Below are positions 10,765 through 21,478 of a DNA stretch of 64,000 bases, piece after piece. Numbering within the stretch: position 1 is the stretch's first letter; every line of letters begins with the position of its first letter. Origin of the DNA: Dipteris shenzhenensis (taxonomy: Eukaryota; Polypodiophyta; Polypodiopsida; Gleicheniales); assembly GCA_047967505.1 (NCBI GenBank), contig CM106540.1. One strand, written 5' to 3'. The position numbers were made by a program, and so were the translations under genes. The notes under the pieces were generated by a model, which was given only the letters and a program-made list of their open reading frames with translations, made no database searches and was not told the DNA's origin.

Positions 10765-11672
10765 TTTAACCACTGCGTTGTTTTAGGACAGTCAAAATTT
10801 CAACTACTGGGCTAGTTTAGGAAAGTCACAATTTCAATCACTGGGCTGGTTTAGGAAACGCTTAGGACAATCAACCATCGGAATGATTTAGGATACATTT
10901 AGGACAATCACAATTTTAATGACTGGGATGGTTTAGGACACTATCACAATTTCAACCACCGGGCTGGTTTAGCCTAGCGGTCTCAAATTCACAGATTAGA
11001 CAATAACAAGTATATTGCCACTTCAATTCTAAATTTTACAATTAGAAAATAAGAATCCATTTCTGAATTTCATAATTTCAATCACAATTTATGCCAGTAA
11101 CTCCTTGCTATTTTTCATGAACTAGCACCACGGGCTACGCGGCCAGTTTAGGACAATCACATTAAGCCCAAGCCATCTCGATCTAGAAGTAGTGGTATAT
11201 GACCCGAATAGCAAGAAATTAAATTTAACGAATTTAAGTACTAAGAAACACAATAATTTCAACCACCGAGCTGGTCATTGATCTAATGTTTGTTCAACCA
11301 CATTGGTTCAGGACAATCACATAATTGGTGATTGAGCTGAAGGCTGAAGCAGCCACGGTTGCATGATGTTCCAACCACCAAAATGGTTTAGTAAAATAAT
11401 AATATATTGCTATTCTATTGCAAAATATATTGTTGCTAATTTTTGCTCAACCACGCCACCCGGTTGGACAATAACTAATGTCTATTCAACCAAGCTGGTT
11501 CAAGACAATCACATTACTAGAGTTTGAGTTAAACTAGCCTATGGTTGCATGATGAACTCCAACCATTAGGCTAGTTTAGAATAATCACATTTAGTCCAAG
11601 CCTGGTTTAAGAAATGAAACAAGTAAACTATCCCAAAGCTCAATCACAAACAACCACCAGGCTGGTTTAGGC
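10765..11672 (+). repeat. Right array of the CAACCACCGGGCTGGTTTAGG motif
   Basis: About fifteen degenerate copies occur, each usually followed by GGACAATCACAATTT. They are tightest from 10765 to 10975 (spacing about 35-45 bp) and looser to 11672. The best copy is at 10953-10970. The motif contains an internal near-palindrome (CCGGG). Confidence 0.8.
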
Positions 11673-14207
11673 ACCAATGACCCGCGTTGTATCTAGCATG
11701 TGTATGATGTGCTCCTCAAAAACCTTGCATCCCGTTCGCTTTTCACACATGTCCTTTTTATTTGGAGAAACTCTTGTATTTTCATGCCAAAACATCGTTA
11801 CTATAGTAATAACTTCTGTACTTAGGCTGCCTCTCCTTTTTTACGTTCTGTTGAAGCCCACAGACTTCTCGGATCGAGATGATCATGCATTTCTTCTACT
11901 CTACTTTCAACCACTTGAGCCATGTTGTTCCTTTTGATTGAAAACATATTTGACATTGTGCACCCAAGCCGTTTATCCTTTGTTTCGGGGACACTAACAT
12001 AGCTAATATCACCCTCTTTGCAACTAGTTGATCTTAGCTATGCCCTTTCACTTTTTGTAGGCCATTTCTCAGGTTAGAGAGCATCGCCTCTTAGGCTTGC
12101 ATCGCCCAAGGTGTTGGTAGGGTTATTACTCTACGAACTTTAGGATATAGGCTAAAGCTTGTGAGGATTCAAGACTGGTAATCACTTGAATGGCCTAATG
12201 TTACTGTCTCGAATGCTCCCACCAATCGTGACACCATAGCTCATGTTCTTTGCTCCGATGGTAATGATCGAATGCATGCATCTGCAACAACTTCCTGCTG
12301 TTGCTCTACAAAGAGTCTTCATTCTTCTCGTTGTTTCTCCCTTCGTAGATGTTGCAACAGCGTCTTCCGTTGCTATTTTGATACCATGACATCGCTTTCC
12401 TCGACCCGCAATCTGTTCCTTGTGCCCTGACTTGCCTTTCTAGCTTTCCTGTCTCACAACCTCTGTTTGCTTCTGTTGCAAGCCATTGCGAGCTATATGT
12501 TTTCATTGACGCCATGGCCATGATCAGTCCAGAATAGACCCAAAGAACCTAGCTGGTGAGGAAAGTAAACAATAGAAGACAACTTACCCGAAAGAAGACA
12601 ATGGCAAACCAAAGTCTAGTTAAGGTCATGTCACGGTGCGTGTGGGTTGCAGGGCATTTGCAAGGCGGGGGCAGGTTGTAAGTACTTAATCTTCCAAGAT
12701 TTGATGGGCGAGAGATGTGAAAAATCAAAATTTATGGGAGTAGCAAAATTTGTACTATCGGTTTTTTTCCCTCCGACAATACACGTCAATAGAATTGGCT
12801 ATTGTAAACAAGTGCAATGTGGCCTAAAATACTTCAAAACACAAATAGGCCAAAGGGCACGCTATCGAGTTTGATGATGTTATTATGAAATTCAATGACC
12901 TTTGGCATGCTTATGAGCCATATAGCAAGTAAGTGCATGAAAAAAGAAACAATTCAAAGTTATAAATAGTGTTGGATTTATTAAAAGATCTTTGCACATG
13001 CACAAATTGAACTTTTTTAACTTCTTCGATTTTAGATTGAATCTAGATACCAATACCAACAACTATCAATGTTTTAAGACCATCATGCAGTAGTTCCACT
13101 AGTTTGGATTCCAAATCTGTTTTGGTTTCCAACAAATGAAAAAAAAGTTATGGAACGTGCCCTGAAATGGGTATGCATCACTTTAGCATTACATTGGAGG
13201 CCCGTTAACCCATGCCTAATGTTCTCATTTAGGTGTGTCCTTGGGTTGAGAAGCTTTTGTAGTGTACTTTTGAATGATTACTTGGTTTCATGTATGTATA
13301 GAATAAAATTTTGATGTTTTTGAATAAATTGCTATATCCTATAGTCTTTAGGATGCATGCTTCACATGCAACATAGCACTTGTAATGCTTTATGGTCTCA
13401 TTTCAAATCTTATTCCATAATTTTTTGATCCCATATTCAAGTTTAAAATGTGTACTACAACTTGAAGATAAAGTTTGCCGAATTCCGTTAAGCAATGCAT
13501 AAGTTTTGGGTCATGCCTAGTACCCCAGGGGGTCATGCAAGATACCTATATACAAAAAAGTCCCTGAACCTCACCAAAATGGCTACACCCAAGCAAATAA
13601 TGACCCTTACCTTAATTTTTGTCTTTCTCCCGAACTTTTATTTTGATTGCTAGTTATGTTGCAATTTATGCTAATTCTGAGATGCAAGGACTAAATGATA
13701 TCATAGGAACCTTCAGAGGTGCAAATTATACTTTATAGAGTGACTCTAGTCATGAATAAGTGCTATCAACAAAAAACGCTTCTAGGTAGAGCACATATGG
13801 ATACGTCAAGAACAGTGGGATTTGCTATGATCAAACCTGTTTAAATCCTCTCCAAATGAAAACCTATGTTAGTATGTAATCATGTTTGATGCTTTTTTAT
13901 GTTCCTTTAAAATAGTCTTATGAGTCTATCTTAAGCTCAAAAGAAGGAATCCTCCAAAAACATATCCAGATCAAGTTGGTAGCTAAAACATCAAAAGGAT
14001 ACTTTTATGTCTTGCTTTGCTACCAAACTTCTATCAAAACAAGGTGAACATTTCATTAGGCATGCCAAAGGAGATGTGACAACCTCACCCTTATATTATG
14101 ACAACCCTTAAATCCCCAATGAGTTTATCCTTCTATCATAGCATTCATTTAAGGTCCTAATTCCCATTCCTATAATAGCAGAACCCAAAACCAACACTAT
14201 GGCTTAG
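11673..14207. other. No gene recognised
   Basis: There are only short, motif-free open frames (for example 11677-11937 plus, 12306-12521 minus, 12647-12874 plus). I see no repeat pair, LTR or domain. Confidence 0.5.
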
Positions 14208-14261
14208 AACAAGAACATATGTTTTTTTTTTTTTTTAAAATTGAAAACAAGAACATATGTT
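14208..14261. repeat. Poly-T tract flanked by a 16-bp direct repeat
   Basis: AACAAGAACATATGTT occurs at 14208-14223 and again at 14246-14261. Between them is a T run followed by AAAATTGAA. A poly(A/T) tract inside a 14-20 bp duplication is the usual footprint of LINE-driven retroposition, here with almost no body sequence. Confidence 0.7.
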
Positions 14262-14569
14262 CTTAGGGACAGCCGAAAAGTCTAATCAGCATTAAGTAGC
14301 CTCAATCATCTTGAGAACACCTTCCTTTGATATCAGCCCAACTGCATGCGACTTTTAACGTTGAGAACACAGCCAGAGTGTTAACTCTTGATGGGCGACG
14401 TTGAAGCTCTCCACGGCCGATCTCGATCCCTCCACGGCCTGCAAGAAACCCCAACCAAAACAACAGTGGGATGCCTTAAAATTTTCAGTAAGCTTGTGCA
14501 ACGAATCGACGATCGAGAGAAGAGCAAAACTGTAATTCGCAATCCTAACCTAATTAGAGATAGATTCAC
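14262..14569 (-). other. 3' flank of the bHLH gene
   Basis: This is sequence downstream of the bHLH stop codon. Open frames on both strands here have no motif. It could be 3' untranslated region, but no clear polyadenylation signal was fixed. Confidence 0.4.
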
Positions 14570-15821
14570 TTAAGTACAGCTCACGAGACTGTGCTGTTGA
14601 TGCCCCATTACCTGTGCATGTATTGAATAGAAGGCTTTCTCGTGAGTTGAGGAGATATGCACGCTTAGCACCGTCAGGTCGTTATTCAGCACCGCGGTGA
14701 GTATGGTTGATAGGCATGCCGGGATTTTACGTATACAGATGCTGAATAATCCTTTCCAGCCGCTTACACTCAGCATCACATGACCTGAAGAGTCCCCAAA
14801 ACTGTAGCATCGTTGAGTAGAATCCTGCAGCTTGACACGAGAAGGATCGGAGCACGACTGTCTCCGAATGGTCGTCGAGTCTATTGAAGCTACCGATAGA
14901 GATTGATTCTCTGGCGCTGGAAGCGTGTCACACACACTTGTTACGTTCCTGCCTGCTCTCTGCTTATGAAGCGAATCTCTGGTCTCCTCCAGCTCCCTCA
15001 CGCGAGAAATTGCCACTTCCAGGATAACTTTCTTATCGAGCTTCAAATACACAAATTTAAACATTAGCTACAATGCGATTGGATATCCTCTACAAATAAT
15101 TTAAACTTTTGATTGATTCATCCTTCAGCTTTAGAACTTCAATTTCCGTGAGACACAACGTTGTCGGACAAGAGCCGATTTTCAACATGCGGCCGAGATG
15201 GCTCTCTATATTGCGCTACTGAAGGCATTTTAGAAGATCAGATGTGCAGAATAACGCGCAATTGCCGACCTTAGACAACCCCAGCAGAGCTTGTAAGTTT
15301 GTATATAGTGCTCGCATCTTCTTTCTCCTTTCTCGTTCTACCATAATATGGGTAACATGAGCATCATGCGTGTCGATCTGCAATTTGTTCCTCTTGACCA
15401 CTCTCGGCTCAGTCTTTTCCTTCTCCCCCGAAATTGAGAGTGCATATGATCTTTTCCTAACGTAACCGGCATTTTCGTATTCCTTCCCGAATAAGGAAGG
15501 TCTAGACGAAGCAGTTATCCTTGCACGCGGAGTGGGAGCAGCTGACGTCGGTAAACCTACAATCTCTGAGTATGGTGCAATACGAAGACTTTCCAATGGC
15601 TGGAAAGTTTTGGAGGACCCAATATAATCTTGAGATCCGCAAGGTGTAGAAGAGGAGGGCGGTGGTGACATTGGCATTTCCCGCAAGCTTGAATCCGAAG
15701 GAGACAAGGTATACCTTGGATTGAACGAATCGTCCAGTGCTTCCACTGCACTCTAGGATGCTTCTTCTAAGAGTACCCACAAGTTCTCCGCCTGAGCTTC
15801 CAATCTGAGGCATTCAGGCAT
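14570..15821 (-). CDS. bHLH transcription factor with C-terminal ACT-like domain (two exons; one in-frame TAG)
   Basis: This encodes a plant bHLH DNA-binding regulator, presumably nuclear. Exon 1 (to 15270) contains the basic region HIMVERERRKKMRALYTNL with the His-Glu-Arg pattern of G-box/E-box binders. Exon 2 (15040-14570) starts LDKKVILEVAISRVRELEE, which is helix 2, and ends with an ACT-like segment (VMLSVSGWKG...FYSIHAQV). The intron 15269-15041 has GT...AG ends (AAG/GTCGGC and TTTGAAG/CTC), is phase 0, and rejoins helix 1 to helix 2 with a normal loop. The layout resembles the bHLH95/ZHOUPI-type group (inference). An ATG at 15821 opens 22 codons that run in frame into a TAG at 15753-15755, after which the frame continues. 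Without readthrough or an unseen 5' exon, the first usable ATG is at 15677, giving about 292 residues. Confidence 0.8.
15041..15269 (-). other. Intron of the bHLH gene
   Basis: On the minus strand the donor is AAG/GTCGGC and the acceptor is TTTGAAG/CTCGAT. The length is 229 bp. Joining at these sites is in phase 0 and places helix 2 directly after the loop of the bHLH domain, a common intron position in plant bHLH genes. Confidence 0.75.
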
Positions 15822-16235
15822 GAGAAGCATTGCTGAGGTACCGCGATAACGAGAGGCACGTGTGCGGAAGGAGGATTTAAGCAGGGGCAGGAGATTCGAA
15901 ATAATTGATTGCACGGAGTAGAACGATGATGTACTGACTGGAGAGAAATATGACTGGAGAGAAATATCAGCTTGTAAGCACATTCTTCCATAAGTTGCAT
16001 TGTTTGTGCGATTCCTCCAAAATCTCGATACCACGGAAAGCATCCCTAATAATTAGACCCAGGCCACCTCCCCCTTTCTCTTTCAAGCGCAGGCATCTAA
16101 TCCCATAAATCGCACGCAAACAATCCGGATCATCGTATAAATAAAAATTAAGACATGGAAAATCGATACACAACCTAACATGCTCAGAAAAATTCAACAC
16201 AGGGAGACGAACATGTAGCCGTGGATCACAACCCC

Positions 16236-16290
16236 TCTCTCTCTCTCACTCTCACTCACACACACACACACACACTCACTCAAAGATTCT
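16236..16290. repeat. (CT)n(CA)n microsatellite
   Basis: CTCTCTCT followed by ACACACAC runs. A related but longer tract sits at 19686-19724 in duplication copy 2. On the minus strand this would be a GT/GA-rich stretch about 500 bp upstream of the bHLH coding region. Confidence 0.9.
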
Positions 16291-16340
16291 CTCTCAACAC
16301 AAACCACACAAAACTAAGCCAATCACATGCACACAAAATG

Positions 16341-17330
16341 ATTGCATAAGCTAGCAACAATGAGGAAGCAAGCAACCAAGGATGAAGCGACAAAGAATAG
16401 CAAATTATCATGGTGAGGAGTATCCGGGTATATAGCAACAAGCTCGATCGGAGAACTATATCGTCATTCTAGAGCAGATAACTAGGGTGTCTATGGTTTC
16501 ATTGTGCCCCTAGGGAAGTAACTAGAAACGGGCTGGCAGGCAGCAGCAGTGAATGGAGTCAAGCTAGGCGGACAGAATCAGCTCGTTCCAAGCCATTGCC
16601 TAACAAAAAAGGAGGGAGAGAAACTAGACCTGGGGAGGTAGTATCTAGCAACATCAAATATAGGATTCGCTCATGATCATGTGGGTTTAGGATTGCTTTT
16701 TATATTATGCCACGTGGCTCAACAAGAGGGCAGAAAGGGGGTTTGGTTCCACTATGCTACATGTCTAAAAATAAAAAATCTTACTAATTCGTTGTCCCTA
16801 GAATTCAAGACCACATTAAACTAAGGTAGTTTTCCAACTAAGGTAGAATTCTTTGCATTCACCCTTTCCTTACTGCAGTGTCGCTTTCTTAGCCTAAAAA
16901 TTCTCCACGAATCGCTCTCTCCTCTTGCATTTCCTTGTGCTCTCTTCCCTTCTTCTACTCCTCCTTTCATTTCCTCCACTACCTTTCTTCTTCTTCCTAC
17001 GCCCCTGCACTCTCTCCCTTTCTCCTTCTTCCTCCTCCTTCCTTCGTCCCTGGACTTTCTCCCTTTCTTCATCCACTCCTCCCGACATTTCTCGTGCTTC
17101 CATCAGGTCGACATGTCGAGACAAGGGAGAGGCATCACTAAGAGGGCGAAGGAGATGTTGAGAGAGGGGGGAGGGGGCTCATCCAAGGGAGAGAGGGCTA
17201 GGGAGAGGGAGCTAAATGAAGGCTAAACGTAGTGAGAGAGGGGAGGCTAAGCAAAGGGAGAGGGGGGGAAGGAGAGCAAGTCAACAAGAGAGGGGAAGGT
17301 TGAACAAAGGGAGAGAAGGGGAGCTAAATG
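16341..17330. repeat. Tandem unit 1 (990 bp)
   Basis: This is the first of two head-to-tail units. It begins ATTGCATAAGCTAGCAAC right after AAATG and ends GAGCTAAATG, where unit 2 starts at once. The shared AAATG at both break ends is microhomology. Confidence 0.9.
16709..16718. promoter_or_regulatory. Palindromic G-box, copy 1
   Basis: GCCACGTGGC is a perfect 10-bp palindrome with the CACGTG core bound by many plant bHLH and bZIP factors. It lies about 0.9 kb upstream of the bHLH ATG (15821). Function is inferred. Confidence 0.55.
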
Positions 17331-18280
17331 ATTGCATAAGCTAGCAACAATGAGGAAGCCAGCAACCAAGGATGAAGCGACAAAGAATAGCAAATTATCA
17401 TGGTGAGGAGTATCCGGGTATATAGCAACAAGCTCGATCGGAGAACTATATCGTCATTCTAGAGCACATAACTAGGGTGTCTATGGTTTCATTGTGCCCC
17501 TAGGGAAGTAACTAGAAACGGGCAGGCAGCAGTAGTGAACGGAGTTAAGCTAGGCGGACAAAATCAGCTCGTTCCAGACTCGGGGAGGTAGTATCTAGCA
17601 ACATCAAATATAGGATTCGCTCATGATCATGTGGGTTTAGGATTGCTTTTTATATTGCGCCACGTGGCTCAACAAGAGGGCAGAAAGCGGGTTTGGTTCC
17701 ACTATGCTACATGTCTAAAAATAAAAAATCTTATTAATTCGTTGTCCCTAGAATTCAAGACCACATTAAACTAAGGTAGTTTTCCACCTAAGGTAGAATT
17801 CTTTGCATTCACCCTTTCCTTACTGCAGTGTCGCTTTCTTAGCCTAAAAATCTCCATGAATCGCTCTCTCCTCCTTGCATTTCCTTGCACTCTCTTCCCT
17901 TCTTCTACTCCTCCTTTCATTTCCTCCACTACCTTTCTTCTTCTTCCTACGCCCCTGCACTCTCTCCCTTTCTCCTTCTTCCTCCTCCTTCCTTCATCCC
18001 TGGACTTTCTCCCTTTCTTCATCCACTCCTCCCAACATTTCTCGTGCTTCCATCAGGTCGACATGTCGAGACAAGGGAGAGCCATCACTAAGAGGGCAAA
18101 GGAGATGTTGAGAGAGGGGGGAGAGGGCTCATCCAATGGAGAGAGGGGTAGGGAGAGGGAGCTAAATGAAGGCTAAATGTAGTGAGAGAGGGGAGGCTAA
18201 GCAAAGGGAGAGGGGGGGAAGGAGAGCAAGTCAACAAGAGAGGGGAAGGCTGAACAAAGGGAGAGAAGGGGAGCTAAATG
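17331..18280. repeat. Tandem unit 2 (950 bp)
   Basis: This is the second head-to-tail unit, about 40 bp shorter than the first because a stretch after CTCGTTCCA is missing (near 17575). It ends GAGCTAAATG and continues into GTAGGAGAG, as in the unduplicated copy 2 of the larger segment. Confidence 0.9.
17659..17668. promoter_or_regulatory. Palindromic G-box, copy 2
   Basis: The same GCCACGTGGC lies in tandem unit 2, and flanking bases such as GCTTTTTATATT match those of copy 1. Confidence 0.55.
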
Positions 18281-18425
18281 GTAGGAGAGAGGGGAGGGAG
18301 TGGGGTTGAGAAAAGGGAGAGATAGGGAGGGACAAAGGGGAGGGATTTGGGGGGAGGGCAAGATGGGGGTGGAGCCCGGGGGTGGGGAGGGGAGGGGAGG
18401 GGAGGGGGGCTTTCAAAGGATTTCC
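18281..18425. repeat. GGGAGAG/GGGGAGG purine-rich tract
   Basis: This is a low-complexity G/A-rich tract joined to the LINE end through CTTTCAAAGGATTTCC. The same junction occurs at 20885-20903. Arg/Glu- or Pro/Ser-rich open frames here are simple-sequence artefacts. Confidence 0.85.
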
Positions 18426-19015
18426 AAATAGATTGACAAGACTCCCCTTAGCTTAACAAGCCTCATGATTGCAAATGGCAAAGAGAATAGGATAATTTTT
18501 CCATTTAGAGGCCCTAATTGGTCTGACTAGTTTCATATTCCTCAAAATAAGCTGTGCCTTGTCACATTCTGGACTCAAAATAGCTTTAATCACCCATGTG
18601 GAGGAGAGTTTCCTAGTAGCTAGAGCTATAATATCAATTACTCCTAAGCCACCTTCTTCCTTAGGCTTGATGGAGTAGGTCCATCTTACTTTGGGTATTC
18701 TAGAGTTCCCTCCCCAAAGAAAGGATCTGCAAATTCTAATGAATCTGTCCAATCCATCTTTGGATGGGTCCCAACAAGATAAATAAAAAATGGAGAAAGG
18801 ATATATACAATGGTTGAGAACCATCCCCCTACCTGCAAGATTGGCTTGATAGCCTCTCCATTTATCTATCTTCTTAAACCTCTCCATAAACCAGTTCCCT
18901 CTTTGTTTCATGGTATTGTCAAACCCCATGGGAATCCCAAGCAATCTGAAAATAGTACCCTTGTTAATGATGTGACATCCCAGCTCTTTCAGTGTTTCCT
19001 ATTCTCTTCCTTTAA
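18426..19015 (-). mobile_element. LINE fragment A (C-terminal RT part)
   Basis: On the minus strand the sequence after the RT palm is readable: LGIPMGFDNTMKQRGNWFME, KWRGYQANLAGRGMVLNHC, FYLSCWDPSKDGLDRF and FLWGG...W, all typical of plant LINE reverse transcriptases downstream of the catalytic box. It is about 0.6 kb long, truncated at both sides, and shares its break at 18426 with LINE copy B at 20904. Confidence 0.9.
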
Positions 19016-19411
19016 AAATTATTGAAGGGTGGAAGGCCGGAGAGCTTCGAGGGGAGTGCGCCACGTGATGTGCTGTGCTAAGTACACAAAGCTTAGGCTA
19101 AGTACTAAGAGCTTGCAAGGAGTGGCAGGCACCTTAGCACAGAGCTCATGTAAGCCTGCACAGCAAGACTGTCTCTCTCTCTCTCTCTCTCTCATAAGCT
19201 AGAAGTCTGCACAGCTATCGATACATTCCATCTTACTCGCACTCCATGAGCTAGCAGGCTGCACAACAATCTCTTCACGCCCAGCTTTCTTTCAACTTTT
19301 GTTCACGCCTGCCGCCCTGACAATACCAGATACTTCGGTCCTGCCCACGATCCTGTATGCAAAGAAATAATCTGATATCCAATCACACGTTTTGGCTTCA
19401 AATTTGAAGCC
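19016..19411. other. Unique spacer between the duplication copies
   Basis: This 396-bp segment appears nowhere else in the window. It holds a (TC)n run near 19170-19193, a CACGTG core at 19062-19067 and several CTAAGTAC/TAGGCTAAGTAC short repeats. No coding feature is convincing. Confidence 0.6.
19062..19067. promoter_or_regulatory. CACGTG core in the spacer
   Basis: GCGCCACGTGATG contains a G-box core in a different context from the palindromic copies. A regulatory role is conjecture. Confidence 0.3.
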
Positions 19412-19686
19412 ATATCAGCTTGTAAGCACATTCTTCCATAAGTTGCATTGTTTGTGCGATTCCTCCAAAATCTCGATACCACGGAAAGCATCCCTAATAA
19501 TTAGACCCAGGCCACCTCCCCCTTTCTCTTTCAAGCGCAGGCATCTGAATCCCATAAATCGCACGCAAACAATCCGGATCATCGTATAAATAAAAATTAA
19601 GACATGGAAAATCGATACACAACCTAACATGCTCAGAAAAATTCAACACAGGGAGACGAACATCTAGCCGTGGATCACAACCCGTG

Positions 19687-19724
<38 letters not shown>

Positions 19725-21478
19725 TCAAAGATTCTCTCTCGACACAAACCACACAAAACTAAGTCAATCACATGCACACAAAATGATTGCATAAGCTAGC
19801 AACAATGAGGAAGCCAGCAACCAAGGATGAAGCGACAAAGAATAGCAAATTATCATGGTGAGGAGTATCCGGGTATATAGCAAGCTCGATCGGAGAACTA
19901 TATCGTCATTCTAGAGCACATAACTAGGGTGTCTATGGTTTCATTGTGCCCCTAGGGAAGTAACTAGAAACGGGCTGGCAGCAGCAGTGAACGGAGTTAA
20001 GCTAGGCGGACAGAATCAGCTCGTTCCAAGCCATTGCCTAACAAGAAAGGAGGGAGAGAAACTAGACCCAGGGAGGTAGTATCTAGCAACATCAAATATA
20101 GGATTCGCTCATGATCATGTGGGTTTAGGATTGCTTTTTATATTGTGCCACGTGGCTCAACAAGAGGGCAGAAAGGGGGTTTGGTTCCACTATGCTACAT
20201 GTCTAAAAATAAAAAATCTTACTAATTCGTTGTCCCTAGAATTCAAGACCACATTAAACTAAGGTAGTTTTCCACCTAAGGTAGAATTCTTTGCATTCAC
20301 CCTTTCCTTACTGCAGTGTCGCTTTCTTAGCCTAAAAATCTCCACGAATCGCTCTCTCCTCCTTGCATTTCCTTGTGCTCTCTTCCCTTCTTCTACTCCT
20401 CCTTTCATTTCCTCCACTACCTTTCTTCTTCTTCCTACGCCCCTGCACTCTCTCCCTTTCTCCTTCTTCCTTCTCCTTCCTTCGTCCCTGGACTTTCTCC
20501 CTTTCTTCATCCACTCCTCCCGACATTTCTCATGCTTCCATCAGGTCGACATGTCGAGACAAGGGAGAGGCATCACTAAGAGGGCGAAGGAGATGTTGAG
20601 AGAGGGGGGAGGGGGCTCATCCAAGGGAGAGAGGGCTAGGGAGAGGGAGCTAAATGAAGGCTAAACGTAGTGAGAGAGGGGAGGCTAAGCAAAGGGAGAG
20701 GGGGGGAAGGAGAGCAAGTCAACAAGAGAGGGGAAGGCTGAACAAAGGGAGAGAAGGGGAGCTAAATGGTAGGAGAGAGGGGAGGGAGTGGGGTTAAGAA
20801 AAGGGAGAGATAGGGAGGGACAAAGGGGAGGGATTTGGGGGGAGGGCAGGACGGGGGTGGAGCCCGGGGGTGGGGAGGGGAGGGGGGCTTTCAAAGGATT
20901 TCCAAATAGATTGACAAGACTCCCCTTAGCTTCACAAGCCTCATGATTGCAAATGGCAAAGTTCCATTTAGACGCCCTAATTAGTCTCACTAGTTTCATA
21001 TTCCTCAAAATAAGCTGTGCCTTGTCACATTATGGACTCAAAATAGCTTTAATCACCCATGTGGAGGAGAGTTTCCTAGTAGCTAGAGCTATAATATCAA
21101 TTACTCCTAAGCCACCTTCTTCCTTAGGCTTGATGCAGTAGGTCCATCTTACTTTGGGTATTCTAGAGTTCCCTCCCCAAAGAAAGGATCTGCAAATTCT
21201 AATGAATCTGTCCAATCCATCCTTGGATGGGTCCCAGCAAGATAAATAAAAAATGGAGATAGGATATATACAATGGTTGAGAACCATCCCCCTACCTACA
21301 AGATTGGCTTGATAGCCTCTCCATTTATCTATCTTCTTCTGAAACCTCTCCATAAACCAATTCCCTTTTTGTTTCATGGTATTGTCAAACCCCATGGGAA
21401 TCCCAAGCAATCTGAAAATAGTACCCTTGTTAATGATGTGACATCCCAGCTCTTTCAATGTTTCCTATTCTCTTCCTT
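19412..21478. repeat. Segmental duplication, copy 2
   Basis: This matches 15964-19015 without the 950-bp tandem addition, so it keeps the simpler arrangement: bHLH-upstream piece, microsatellite, G-box, CT-rich tract, GA-rich tract, LINE end. The LINE then continues to the right in this copy but stops at 19015 in copy 1. Confidence 0.9.
20147..20156. promoter_or_regulatory. Palindromic G-box, copy 3
   Basis: GCCACGTGGC in duplication copy 2, with the same flanks as copies 1 and 2. Confidence 0.5.

Larger units (their letters stand above)
8241..11672 (-). mobile_element. Putative DNA transposon with inverted minisatellite-like arms
   Basis: A decayed transposase-like gene (about 8830-10656, minus) lies between two arrays of one short motif. 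On the left (8241-8655) the motif reads AAACCAGCCCGGTGGTTG; on the right (10765-11672) it reads as the exact reverse complement, CAACCACCGGGCTGGTTT. Some DNA transposon groups have long terminal inverted repeats built from subterminal tandem repeats, so the arrangement suggests one unit of about 3.4 kb. Exact outer ends and a target-site duplication were not found. It could instead be two arrays of a dispersed repeat that happen to flank a transposase relic. Confidence 0.5.
15964..19015. repeat. Segmental duplication, copy 1 (bHLH upstream region plus LINE end)
   Basis: From ATATCAGCTTGTAAGCAC (15964) to CTTCCTTTAA (19015) the sequence is repeated at 19412-21478 with few differences. The unit carries part of the bHLH upstream region, CT/CA microsatellites, a G-box, a CT-rich then GA-rich tract, and the 3' part of a LINE. 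Copy 1 also has an extra internal tandem duplication of about 950 bp. Confidence 0.9.

Noticed and set aside
14381-14573. Overlapping 61-62 codon ORFs on both strands just beyond the bHLH stop.
   Set aside because: No motif; most likely the 3' untranslated region of the bHLH gene.
16821-17161. Arg/Glu/Lys-rich minus ORFs and Leu/Pro/Ser-rich plus ORFs, repeated at 17.8 and 20.3 kb.
   Set aside because: Composition artefacts of the CT-rich tract copied by the segmental duplications.
17113-17226. Short ORF MSRQGRGITKRAKEML... after a CT-rich leader and G-box, present in three duplicated copies, resembling a first exon.
   Set aside because: Of five differences between the copies at 17113 and 18063, four change the amino acid, so there is no sign of protein constraint. 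The tail is simple GGGAGAG sequence and no splice donor or homology was recognised.
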